From Altericroceibacterium spongiae (GTDB taxonomy: Bacteria; Pseudomonadota; Alphaproteobacteria; Sphingomonadales; Sphingomonadaceae): a stretch of DNA of 64,000 nt. Where the stretch lies: positions 124,001 to 188,000 of the forward strand of contig NZ_RAPF01000001.1 of the NCBI RefSeq assembly GCF_003610805.1, in the 5' to 3' direction. The translations under genes were made by a program, and so were the position numbers. The stretch's first letter is position 1; every line of letters starts with the position of its first letter. The notes below the pieces were generated by a model that was not told the origin of the DNA, did no database searches, and saw only the letters and a list, made by a program, of their open reading frames with translations. Positions 52,926-61,665 of the stretch are shown one piece after another.

Positions 52926-53277
52926 GGCACCTGCCACCGCGATGTCCATGCCGTCATGGACGATTTGCTTGGCCGCGGTCGCTACCGCCATGAGACCTGA
53001 AGCACACTGGCGATCGATGCTCATTCCGGCAACCGATGTCGGCATACCGGCGCGAATGGCTGCCTGGCGTGCGATGTTCGAACTGGTCGATCCCTGCTGC
53101 AATGCGCATCCCCAAACCAAGTCTTCCACGTCGCCTGGTTCGAGCCCGGCGCGGCTGACCGCGTGGGAGATCGCGTGCACAGCAAGTGCCTGTGGCTGTG
53201 TGTCGTTGAACGCGCCACGATAGGCCTTGCCGATAGGCGCGCGCGGTCGATACGATGACGGCCTCTCTCGATGACAT
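52915..53277 (-). pseudogene. Thiolase N-terminal fragment
   Basis: Starts at ATG 53277 'MSSREAVIVSTAR', shifts frame near 53238, then reads 'HAISHAVSRAGLEPGDVEDL', 'VWGCALQQGSTSSNIARQAA' and 'MSIDRQCASGLMAVATAAKQ' with the nucleophilic Cys. It ends after ~110 residues where the HCDH fragment begins. An acetyl-CoA acyltransferase different from the intact one at 40563. Confidence 0.75.
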
Positions 53278-53327
53278 TTTGCTTTCCTTGCTAGAACAAA
53301 TTCAACAGGTCGCGTCGGCCGTGCGGA

Positions 53328-54174
53328 TCATTCAGCCGGGAGATCGGGATCGACGAAAATATCGATCTCAAGCTCATGCTCAGGGTCGATGTGATATTGG
53401 GCGAAGTCGGTCTGACCGGCAGCGCGAAGCAGGTTTTCGTCGAGCACGAAGTTTCCTGAGTAATCCCGGGCCTTGCGGGTGAGCATGCGATGTGCGGCAT
53501 CGGCCATGATTTCTGGCCGGCGAGACCGTCGGATCATGGCGTCGCCGCCAAGCGCAAACTCAACCGCAGCGATCGCGATCGTCGTTTTCGGCCACAGCGC
53601 GTTGAAAGCGATTCCTTCGGCGCGAAATTCTTCTGCCATGCCGAACATCACCATCGATATCCCGTATTTGCTGAGCGTGTGGGCAAGATGCTCCGCGAAC
53701 CAGTCCGCCCGCATCGTGAGCGGCGGAGACAGAACGAGAACATGCGGGTTCTCGCTCTTGCGAAGTAAGGGCAGGCTGGCGCGCGGAACCATGAAAGTAC
53801 CGCGCATGTTGATTTGCTGGATCAGGTCGAAACGCTTCGCCTCGATGTCTTGGGCCTTTGCCAGGCTGATCGCCGAGGCATTGTTAATGCAGATATTGAT
53901 GCCGCCGAAATGCTCGGCCGCTTGCGTCACGGCCTGCTTTATCGCGATGTCGTCTCGAACGTCGAGCAACAGCGGCAGAGCCTTTCCTCCGGCGTCCACG
54001 ATCGCCTGAGCCGCCGTGTATATCGTTCCTTCAACTTTGGTTGGGATGCGGTTTGGCGGTCTTGGCGGCAATCACAATGTTTGCGCCGTCCCGCGCCGCG
54101 CGCAGGGCGATTGCAAGCCCGATCCCGCGGCTCCCTCCGGTGATGAATAGCGTCTTTCCTCTAAGGCTGCTCAT
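53328..54174 (-). pseudogene. SDR pseudogene C (HSDL2-like), single frameshift
   Basis: Start ATG 54174: 'MSSLRGKTLFITGGSRGIGL', 'NIVIAAKTAKPHPNQ' then a one-base frameshift at about 54045, after which the protein continues 'VEGTIYTAAQAIVDAGGKAL', 'NICINNASAISLAKAQDIEA', and 'HELEIDIFVDPDLPAE'. The AKTxxPHP-GTIYTAA signature is typical of hydroxysteroid-dehydrogenase-like 2 proteins. The usual Y-x-x-x-K region reads 'LSPPLTM...LSKYGIS' and also looks altered. It may be a recent lesion or a sequencing error. Confidence 0.75.
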
Positions 54175-54200
54175 GACAGTACCCGTTTCCTGAGTGCTGG

Positions 54201-56012
54201 TCAGAATTGGTCGGTGGGTATGGAAAGGACGAGATCCGATCCGGCCACCACGGCCTGCAACCAGACCTCGACCTTGGGCAGTTCGGTTTCCGCGAAGAAA
54301 CGGCACGCGCTGACGCGGCCATCCAGGAAGTTTGTGGAATGGCTTCCTTCCTGATCGGGAGAAAGGCTCGCCGCGTAAAGCGCTTGGTCGAGCCAGAGCC
54401 AGCCAACAACGAGGTGGCCGAAGCCGAACAGAAAAGGCGTGCCGTGGGCAATTGCGCGCTTGTCGTCATTTTCCGCTAGCAGCGTGGTAACCGCGCTTTC
54501 GGTGGCGGCAAGGGCTTGTGTTAGCATGTTCGCGGATGAAGTGAGCAGCCGATGGGCCCCGGCCTTCTCGATGGTGGCTCGAATGTCTTGCGCCAGCATG
54601 GCAAAGCTCGCGCCGCCATCGCGACGGATTTTGCGGCCGACGAGGTCGATGCCTTGAATCCCTGTGGTTCCTTCGTGGATCGGGTTCAGGCGATTGTCAC
54701 GATAGAGCAATTCCACCTCGAAATCGCGGGTATAGCCCGCGCCGCCGTGGATCTGCAGAGCATGATGTAGGGAGACTTGCGCCCATTCGGATGGCCAGGT
54801 CTTTGTAACCGGAGTTATCAAAGCCAGTTTTTTCGCAGCCTCTGCGCGCTGGGCCTCGTTTCCGATGCTTTTCTGCTCGTCCACTAGGCGTGCCGAATAG
54901 AGCACCAGCGCCGCCGCGCCTTGCGAGATCGCCCTTTGCGTGAGCAGCATGCGACGAACATCAGCGTGCTCGATTATCGGCACCTGCGGTCCTTCGCCGC
55001 CCGCCAGATGTCGGCCCTGCCTGCGGTCGCGCGCATAGTCCAGTGACATCTGATAGCCCCGGCACGCCAGCATCGCGCCGGCGAGTCCCACTGAAATCCG
55101 TGCCTCGTTCATCATATGGAACATCTGTGGAAGGCCTTGGCCGATATTCCCGACTAACCAGCCGATCGCGCCCGCGACATCGTCGGGCTTGCACTTTCCT
55201 TCGCCGAAATTGAGGGCGCAATTGGGAATGCCACGATAGCCCATCTTGTGGTTCAGGCCGGCAACAGTGATGTCGTTGCGCTGCCCATCGGGCAGGATCT
55301 TGGGCACGATGAACAGCGAAATTCCCTTGCTGCCGGGGCGCAGGTTTCCGTCCTCGTCCGGCACCTTGGCAAGCACCAGATGCACGATGTTCTCTGTGAC
55401 GTTGTGGTCGCCGCCCGAAATCCACATCTTGTTGCCGAAGATGCGAAAGCGCCGGCCCAGTTCATCGTCGCCGTCGGGCAGCGCGCGGGTCCGGATATCG
55501 CCCAGCGATGATCCTGCATGCGGCTCTGAAAGGCACATCGTGCCCATCATTTCTCCTACGATCTGCGGTTCAGCGAAGGCCGCCTGTTGTGCTGGGCTGG
55601 CATGGGCGCACAATGCCTGAGCATTGCCGAACGTCAGCAACTGGAACGAGGCGGTCGAGAGGTTTCCGGCCATCAGCAGGCCCAACGCTGCCGTGTGAAC
55701 GATATGCGGCAATTGCAGCCCGCCGTACTCCATATCAAAGGCACTGGCGAACATGCCGGCGTCGGCCATGGTGCGTACGGCCTTGGAAACATCGTCCAAG
55801 ACAGTGACTTCGCCATTGGCATCGAGATGCGGTTCTGTGGTGTCAGCGGCGCGTAAGTGCGGCGCGAGTTCATATTCGGATATTCGCGCTGCGGTCTCAA
55901 GGATCGAGACTATGTCATCCTCGCCGCAATGATCGAAGCGGGGGCGCTGCAGCAATAGGGGTAGGTCGAGCCATGACAGCAAGAACTGGAAATCCCGTTG
56001 ATCGACAATCAT
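54201..56012 (-). CDS. Acyl-CoA dehydrogenase (DmdC-like long form)
   Basis: 603 residues: N-terminal helical domain, 'MCLSEPHAGSSLGDIRTRAL', 'FGNKMWISGGDHNVTENIVH', FAD/CoA region 'GLNHKMGYRGIPNCALNFGE', and C-terminal catalytic Glu in 'NRLNPIHEGTTGIQGIDLVG'. The ~130-residue tail after that is the extra domain seen in 3-methylmercaptopropionyl-CoA-dehydrogenase-type proteins. Oxidises an acyl-CoA at alpha-beta with FAD. ATG at 56012 chosen (GGGAGAGG upstream); a longer frame to 56126 exists. Lies 26 bp downstream-adjacent to SDR pseudogene C. Confidence 0.92.
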   Translation of the reverse strand: MIVDQRDFQFLLSWLDLPLLLQRPRFDHCGEDDIVSILETAARISEYELAPHLRAADTTEPHLDANGEVTVLDDVSKAVRTMADAGMFASAFDMEYGGLQLPHIVHTAALGLLMAGNLSTASFQLLTFGNAQALCAHASPAQQAAFAEPQIVGEMMGTMCLSEPHAGSSLGDIRTRALPDGDDELGRRFRIFGNKMWISGGDHNVTENIVHLVLAKVPDEDGNLRPGSKGISLFIVPKILPDGQRNDITVAGLNHKMGYRGIPNCALNFGEGKCKPDDVAGAIGWLVGNIGQGLPQMFHMMNEARISVGLAGAMLACRGYQMSLDYARDRRQGRHLAGGEGPQVPIIEHADVRRMLLTQRAISQGAAALVLYSARLVDEQKSIGNEAQRAEAAKKLALITPVTKTWPSEWAQVSLHHALQIHGGAGYTRDFEVELLYRDNRLNPIHEGTTGIQGIDLVGRKIRRDGGASFAMLAQDIRATIEKAGAHRLLTSSANMLTQALAATESAVTTLLAENDDKRAIAHGTPFLFGFGHLVVGWLWLDQALYAASLSPDQEGSHSTNFLDGRVSACRFFAETELPKVEVWLQAVVAGSDLVLSIPTDQF

Positions 56013-56388
56013 CGCAATGCCTCTCCCATAATATTTAATAGGACTAAATAGTATGACGATCCTGAAGTCAATGCTCATTTGATGAGTGGCATTGCTTTGG
56101 CGCGCGACGCCGGTTCGAAAGGACAATGGAATCTGGTGAAGGTCAGCTCACCCGCAAATCTATGCATATTCGCCAAAGATCGCTTCATCGTGGGTGATGT
56201 GTGCACAGTCGCGCAGCGTTCAGTGGATCTTTTGTGTGTGAGGGCATGGGGCATGGCGTCACCTATCTAACCCGTGCAGGATATTGCGTGATCTGCGCGT
56301 CGTCGCTAGCGACCGTGGCGCCGCCTGACATCGTAATCTGCTGCACGGAGCGGCGATGCTCCGCCCGCTTCATGTTATTTGTGAGAGC

Positions 56389-57120
56389 TTAATCTGCGGT
56401 TGCAAACGCGTGATTGGGCAGGCTTGCGATGCGGGTGCGCGTGAACCCTACATGATCGCGCGCGGCTTGTTCGGCCCGTGCCGTATCGCCCGAAAGAATC
56501 GCTTCGGTCAGCGCGTTGAAATCGGAAGCGTCAATTGCATCTCCAGCGTTCTGAAAGCGGCGAAGCTGCGCGCGCATAATGTGCACTTGTGCGGCAGGGA
56601 ACAGACGCTGCAACTCAGAATTGCCGCTTAATTGCACAATGCCGCGATAATAGTCTTCGCGCGCGGCGACAAAATCGTGAAATTGGCTCGGGGCTTCGGC
56701 GCGTTGCAGGGTTTGATGCCATTCCCGCAATCGATCGGCGTCTTGTCCCACGTGGATCGCGGCAGCCGCGCCGCGTGCTGCCAGAGCGAGCAGGGCTTCG
56801 ACGATATCTAGTAAATCGTCGACTTCAGAACGGCTCATGATACGGACCTGTGCGCCGCGATTCGGAACTATACTGACGACGCCGGTCGATGTCAGGCGGT
56901 ACAACACTTCGCGGATCGTGCCGCGGCCCACCTCGAACTGCTTCATCAAATCGGGCGCAACCAGCCGTTGGCCTGGAACAAGCGCGTTTTCGTAAAGCGC
57001 GCGCAATATCCCGCGATAGGCGCGCTCGGACGGGCTGCGCGGTTGGTCAGCATCGCCCTGCGGGCCTTCCGGCGAGGGGCCGGATGACCGATCATTCCTG
57101 GATTTTCCGAGGCTGCCCAC
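56389..57120 (-). CDS. GntR-family regulator with FCD domain
   Basis: 243 residues. wHTH 'ALVPGQRLVAPDLMKQFEVG' then 'RGTIREVLYRLTSTGVVSIV'; C-terminal FCD ligand domain ('LLDIVEALLALAARGAAAAI', 'LFPAAQVHIMRAQLRRFQNA'). Start taken as GTG at 57120. Upstream of the acyl-CoA dehydrogenase on the same strand with 376 bp between, so probable local repressor sensing an acid intermediate. Confidence 0.88.
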   Translation of the reverse strand: MGSLGKSRNDRSSGPSPEGPQGDADQPRSPSERAYRGILRALYENALVPGQRLVAPDLMKQFEVGRGTIREVLYRLTSTGVVSIVPNRGAQVRIMSRSEVDDLLDIVEALLALAARGAAAAIHVGQDADRLREWHQTLQRAEAPSQFHDFVAAREDYYRGIVQLSGNSELQRLFPAAQVHIMRAQLRRFQNAGDAIDASDFNALTEAILSGDTARAEQAARDHVGFTRTRIASLPNHAFATAD

Positions 57121-57550
57121 AATTCCGATCCTTTGTATCTAGGCTGATCCGCAATGCCCGAACAGCGAGAGTAAACAACAAAGCCATGCCCCAGCAATCG
57201 GGCAAGCTCAATGGCTGGTGAATGATTTCTCGGCTCCCCCAGAACGGCGCTGCGGCCCTTGCGCATGGCGGGCAGTAGTAGCGGGGTCTGGCCGCTTGCC
57301 ACGGAGGGTGTCGCCGTCATCGGTACACCGCGTCGTCGAATCACGAATTTTTGGCGGTTTTCCGTCGATTATGAGGTGGTGAGGCAGTCGCAATTCGCAC
57401 AAAGAGCCGGGCGGGCACCTGGACCAATCTGGACAGATTTAGCCAGCTTTGGACGCCTCTTGTGTTATGATTTGTGACATCGTTTGATCGCCTCGTGTCG
57501 ATCGAGGTAGTCATGGGAAAAGCCCGCAGTTTCAATCCTTCAGCCTGGAT

Positions 57551-58864
57551 ATGCTCAATTCTGGCAGGTGTTCGGACCCGCTCGTTGTGGGACTTTGTCT
57601 CATTGTCAGCGCCACCGGGAAAAAGACCTGGCGCTACCGACGCCGGATAGCCAGATCCGGCGCGATCGTAACTCTCACGCTCGGAACCTATCCCGCCTAT
57701 ACGATCCCGATGGCCCGCGAGTGGGCAAACGAGCTTAACCAGGCTATCGAGTGCGGCGAGGACCCGCGTGAGGCCATACGTGCCGAAAAAGCGCGGGAAA
57801 GCCTCACCGTGGAGAAAGTGCACACGATCTACATGGACGTCTTGAGACGCGGCGAGCGCAAGCAGCTCAAACCGCACACACTTTACGACAAGGAGGTTAT
57901 CTTTACGCGCGACATCAAGCCCCGTCTCGGAAAGAAACTCCTGCTGGACCTCACCGAAAATGAGTGCTGGGATGCTGTTTACGACAAGGCGAAGGCATCA
58001 AAGGTTCGTGCCAACAAGATGGCCGGCCAATTGAGTTGCTTCCTTCGCTGGTGTGCAGGACGCGAAGGTCGAATGGCGGGTATCGAACTGGCGGCGCATC
58101 CTGCGCCGACGCTCAACTCCAACTGGTTCTGCACCGGCCCGCAGGCGAACACGCGCTTTCTCAATGACGAGGAACTGGAGTGGCTGTTCCGCGCCCTGTG
58201 TGATGAGGAACTGACCTATCGGCGCGGCTTCATCCTGCTGTTGCTCACCGCAGCGAGGCGGAACGAGCTGTTCGGCGCCTCGTCCGTCGAGATTGCCGAC
58301 GGCGTCTGGACGCTTCCGCCGGAGCGGTCGAAGAACAATCAGGAAAATGTCGTTGCCCTTGGTCCTTGGGGGCGTCGGTTGGCCCGGACCAATTATGAAT
58401 GGCTGTTTCCCTCGCCCCGCATCGACGGTCCGCAGTTCTATGGCTGGTTCAAGGCGCGCGACCGGATTCATGCCCGGATGGAGGAATTTGCCGGCCGGGA
58501 AATTGCGTCCTGGCATTTTCACGACTTCCGGCGGACGTTCCGATCGAACGCGTGCCGGCTTGGGATTGATCGCGACATCGCTGAACTGATGCTCAATCAT
58601 AAGAAAAAGGGCCTCGAAGCCGTCTATGACACGAACGAGGAACTGGACCTTCGCGCGCAGGGCTTTGCGGCCTGGGAAACATTTCTTCTGTCGATAGCGT
58701 CAGCCGCAGGTGTCGCCGACAAGCTTGATGGACCCGCCGTCATATCGGTGCAGACCAGATTAAAAAAGCGTCGCGACCGCCGCCGTGCGAAGCCACGAGT
58801 CCCGGACGCGCGCAAAGCGCTGACCGTGCCCGCGCGGGTGCGGCCTGCGATAGCGGTTCGATAA
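57551..58864 (+). CDS. Tyrosine recombinase/integrase (DUF4102 type)
   Basis: 437 residues. N-terminal arm-binding domain ('TGKKTWRYRRRIARSGAIVT', 'LGTYPAYTIPMAREWANELN') slightly shorter than usual, core-binding region, and catalytic domain with Arg in 'LLLTAARRNELFGASSVEIA', H-x-x-R in 'WHFHDFRRTFRSNACRLGI' and a late Tyr in 'GLEAVYDTNEELDLR'. Additional ~50-residue basic tail 'RLKKRRDRRRAKPRVPDARK'. The catalytic set appears complete, so it may be active. No tRNA gene adjoins it; it is a second integration module near the far end of the island. Confidence 0.87.
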   Translation: MLNSGRCSDPLVVGLCLIVSATGKKTWRYRRRIARSGAIVTLTLGTYPAYTIPMAREWANELNQAIECGEDPREAIRAEKARESLTVEKVHTIYMDVLRRGERKQLKPHTLYDKEVIFTRDIKPRLGKKLLLDLTENECWDAVYDKAKASKVRANKMAGQLSCFLRWCAGREGRMAGIELAAHPAPTLNSNWFCTGPQANTRFLNDEELEWLFRALCDEELTYRRGFILLLLTAARRNELFGASSVEIADGVWTLPPERSKNNQENVVALGPWGRRLARTNYEWLFPSPRIDGPQFYGWFKARDRIHARMEEFAGREIASWHFHDFRRTFRSNACRLGIDRDIAELMLNHKKKGLEAVYDTNEELDLRAQGFAAWETFLLSIASAAGVADKLDGPAVISVQTRLKKRRDRRRAKPRVPDARKALTVPARVRPAIAVR

Positions 58865-59156
58865 GACGAGGGGCCCATCACTGTTGGAAAGGATGCCTCG
58901 ATATGCCAATCCCGGCCACCGCTGCTATTCCGGTGGCTGTCGGCCGGAGGATGGTTGGTGCGGTCCGCTAACGGCTTTGCATCATGAAAGTGGCGTTATC
59001 ATACAAAGCATACCCAAGCGGGGTCGGGAGGTGCGAAGGGCCCCTTCTTAACAGCTTTTCAGGGCATGGGCTCTTGGGGGATCATTTGACGCGATTTATC
59101 TACGCAGATGAGTCTGGGCAGATGTCGATTTTTCCTCCCGGCATGCGCATCTCGAT
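58865..59156. other. Gap between the integrase and the recombinase fragment
   Basis: About 290 bases without a supportable gene; contains short GC-rich inverted repeats (GCCACCG...CGGTGGC near 58914-58937). Possible att-site area of the integrase but no matching partner copy identified. Confidence 0.35.
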
Positions 59157-59407
59157 ATGACGAAGAACGGCGACGAGCGCTTCGTTCCGCTGTCGAAGAC
59201 GGCGATGAAGCTGCAGAAGCTTGTGAAGCGTCCCTCTCTCTGGGCTGCCGTCATCCCGGTTCAGACGGGAAATTTCGACAAGATTTTCCGGACAGCCCGC
59301 CGAGATGCTGGTCTGATGCACATTCATTTTCACGACAGCCGCCGCGAAGCCGCCTCAAATCTACTACAAACCCAAGCCGGCCGATCTCGCCGCGCGTCTC
59401 GATGGAT
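59157..59407 (+). pseudogene. Tyrosine recombinase C-terminal fragment with internal deletion
   Basis: 'TKNGDERFVPLSKTAMKLQK', 'VIPVQTGNFDKIFRTARRDA', 'HIHFHDSRREAASN' are the catalytic-domain H-x-x-R region of a phage-type integrase. Then a shifted frame gives 'YYKPKPADLAARLDG' and stop, the normal C-terminus, so about 20 residues around the GH(R/K) motif are deleted. The N-terminal two thirds are missing. Confidence 0.72.
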
Positions 59408-59584
59408 AATCACGATCCGTGCAAGGACATTATCGACGGCCATCGCAGCTAACGTCGACATAGTGGCCGTTCGAGATGTTGCGCGAGGGTAGCCAGGTTA
59501 ATTCTGTAGCGCATTAGGCGGTTCAAAAAGCGCTCCGGCTTTTGTCTCTTGCGGCACGAGATCGAGGCAGTTTTTATAACTAAC

Positions 59585-59620
59585 CATGACATGAATGTCG
59601 TAAGATGTCATAGAGACATG
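59585..59620. promoter_or_regulatory. Repeated GACAT/ATGTC motifs upstream of the MetR-like gene
   Basis: Within 36 bases: GACAT-GA-ATGTC (59588-59599) and ATGTC-ATAGA-GACAT (59605-59619). They lie just before the LysR-type start and are probable autoregulatory binding sites; the assignment is by position and symmetry only. Confidence 0.5.
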
Positions 59621-59637
59621 ACAGGAGTTCATGTTCA

Positions 59638-60510
59638 ATGATTGATATCCAGCCTCTGGCCATCCTGCGAGAAATTGACCGGACGGGCAGCCTGACCCAG
59701 GCTGCCGACAAGTTGTGCCTAAGCCAGTCGGCGGTCAGCCATGCGATCCGCCGTTTCGAAGAGCGCTATGGTGTCAAGCTTTGGGAGCGCGAGGGGCACA
59801 AGTTGCGTTTTACGCTTGCAGGAGAGTATCTTCTGGGTCTGGCGATGCGGGTTCTGCCTCAGCTTGAACACGGCGCGACCGTGCTTGAGGATTATGCACG
59901 CGGGCGGCGTGGCTCGATCCGGGTGGGAATGGAATGTCACCCCTGTCAGGACTGGTTGATGCGGGTAGTTGACCCTTTTCTGGCACAATGGCCCGATGTC
60001 GAACTGGATGTGACCACAGCCTTCCAGTTTGGCGGGCTGGCTGCGCTTCTGGGGCACGAAATAGACATTCTCGTCACTCCTGATCCGGTAGAGAGGCCGG
60101 GTCTCGAATACAGGCCGGTCTTCAACTACGAGCTGGTTCTCGCGGTTGCCGATACTCATCCGCTAGCCTGCAAGAAGCAGGTCGATCCGCAAGATCTGGC
60201 TAATGAGACCCTGATTACCTATCCCGTCGCCCGTGAGAGGCTGGACATCTACACCCGCTTCCTCGTCCCTGCCCATGCCCTGCCGCGTCGGCACCGCACT
60301 GTGGAAACGACCGATTTGATGCTGCGGCTCGTTGCCTCGGGCCGCGCGGTCAGTGCGACGCCTGACTGGCTGCTGCGCGAGGCCAAAGGGGTGAAAGGCG
60401 TGCGGATCGGCGAGGGAATTCCCAAAACCATCCATCTGGGCCATCGCACTGGCAAGGCCCCCGGTTATCTGGATGGCTTTATGCAGCTGGCGGTAAACGT
60501 ACAGCTCTGA
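59638..60510 (+). CDS. LysR-type regulator, MetR-like
   Basis: 290 residues. N-terminal wHTH 'DIQPLAILREIDRTGSLTQA' then 'ADKLCLSQSAVSHAIRRFEE' and 'LKFT'-type end ('KLRFTLAGEYLLGLAMRVLP'); effector domain follows 'GSIRVGMECHPCQDWLMRVV', a MetR-like 'VGMECHPC' signature for the homocysteine site. It lies upstream of DUF1852/MetE-like genes, fitting control of methionine synthesis. ATG 59638 after an AGGAG about 10 bp upstream. Confidence 0.9.
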   Translation: MIDIQPLAILREIDRTGSLTQAADKLCLSQSAVSHAIRRFEERYGVKLWEREGHKLRFTLAGEYLLGLAMRVLPQLEHGATVLEDYARGRRGSIRVGMECHPCQDWLMRVVDPFLAQWPDVELDVTTAFQFGGLAALLGHEIDILVTPDPVERPGLEYRPVFNYELVLAVADTHPLACKKQVDPQDLANETLITYPVARERLDIYTRFLVPAHALPRRHRTVETTDLMLRLVASGRAVSATPDWLLREAKGVKGVRIGEGIPKTIHLGHRTGKAPGYLDGFMQLAVNVQL

Positions 60511-60526
60511 CATTCTGCGCAAGGTT

Positions 60527-60543
60527 CATGACGCTGCGTCATG
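60527..60543. promoter_or_regulatory. 17-bp palindrome in the mesX promoter region
   Basis: CATGACG-CTG-CGTCATG is a perfect 7-bp inverted repeat in the gap between the regulator and mesX. The CATGAC half-site also occurs at 59585-59590 before the regulator gene. Best candidate operator for the MetR-like protein. A further GTCATTTGAGTTCATG lies at about 60559-60574. Confidence 0.6.
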
Positions 60544-60655
60544 TTTTTCCTAAATAAAGTCATTTGAGTTCATGTTCTGCTTTGGCGACTAGGCTCTCAT
60601 TCACTGCGCCAGGCAACAGAAAATGCCGCGCGCCGACGGATGAAAGGCAGACCCG

Positions 60656-61645
60656 ATGCAGGCCACCAAGACAAGAGATGTCGCCTTCGCGATCCAGAAC
60701 CTCCGGTTCGACGACACCTACGCCCCTGCGGACAGCACGCGGCTCACGACCAATTTCGCCAATCTGGCGCGCGGCGACTGCCGACAGGAAAACCTGCGCA
60801 ACGCCATGCAGATGATCGACAACCGCTTCAACGATCTGGCGCACTGGGACAACCCCACGCGTGATCGTTACACGGTCGAACTCGACATCATTTCCGTGGA
60901 GATGGAAATCGCGGACGGAGCCGCGGCATTTCCGGCGATCGAAATTCTCAAGACCACGATCCTCGACCGTAAGACTGGCAAGCGCACGGAAGGCATCGTC
61001 GGCAACAATTTCTCGTCATACGTGCGCGATTATGACTTCAGCGTGGTGCTGCCCCGACACAATCAGGGGCGCGAGGGGTTCAGCGTTCCGGACGATTTCG
61101 GCGAGCTTCACGGCAGGCTGTTCAAGGCCTTCGTCGCGTCCGACGCCTTCAAGGCGCATTTCCGCAAGCCCCCGGTGATCTGTCTGAGCGTTTCGCATGC
61201 CAAGACCTATCACCGCACCGCGAATGAGCATCCGATCCTCGGCGTCGAATTCGAGCCCGACGAATCCTCGCTTACCGAACAGTATTTCCTGAAGATGGGG
61301 ATGCAGGTGCGGTATTTCATGCCGCGGGGGAGCGCTGCGCCGCTGACGTTCTATTTCTTCGGCGACCTGCTGGGCGATTACAGCAATCTCGAACTTATCG
61401 GCACCATCAGCACGATGGAATCCTTCCAGCGGATCTATCGCCCGGAAATCTACAACGCCAACTCGGTAGCAGGGGACTGCTTCCGGCCCAGCCTCAAGCA
61501 TCAGGACTATTCGCTCACGCGGATCGTCTATGATCGCGAGGAACGCAGCCGCCTGGCCATAGAGCAGGGCCGCTTTGCCGAGGAACATTTCATCAAGCCT
61601 CACGGCGAGTTCGTCGGCCGCTGGCTCGATACCCTTGCCGCCTGA
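60656..61645 (+). CDS. mesX: DUF1852 protein, MesX-type methionine synthase accessory
   Basis: 329 residues of the DUF1852 family ('VAFAIQNLRFDDTYAPADST', 'GRDCRQENLRNAMQ'-like 'GDCRQENLRNAMQMIDNRFN', 'EHPILGVEFEPDESSLTEQY'). Known biology: in bacteria with a short MetE-like protein (MesD), MesX is required for methionine formation without folate methyl donors, and the system needs oxygen. The MesD gene follows after 20 bp, which supports the symbol. No cofactor motif is visible; its chemistry is unknown. Confidence 0.88.
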   Translation: MQATKTRDVAFAIQNLRFDDTYAPADSTRLTTNFANLARGDCRQENLRNAMQMIDNRFNDLAHWDNPTRDRYTVELDIISVEMEIADGAAAFPAIEILKTTILDRKTGKRTEGIVGNNFSSYVRDYDFSVVLPRHNQGREGFSVPDDFGELHGRLFKAFVASDAFKAHFRKPPVICLSVSHAKTYHRTANEHPILGVEFEPDESSLTEQYFLKMGMQVRYFMPRGSAAPLTFYFFGDLLGDYSNLELIGTISTMESFQRIYRPEIYNANSVAGDCFRPSLKHQDYSLTRIVYDREERSRLAIEQGRFAEEHFIKPHGEFVGRWLDTLAA

Positions 61646-61665
61646 TCAGACGAAAGCAGATTTTC

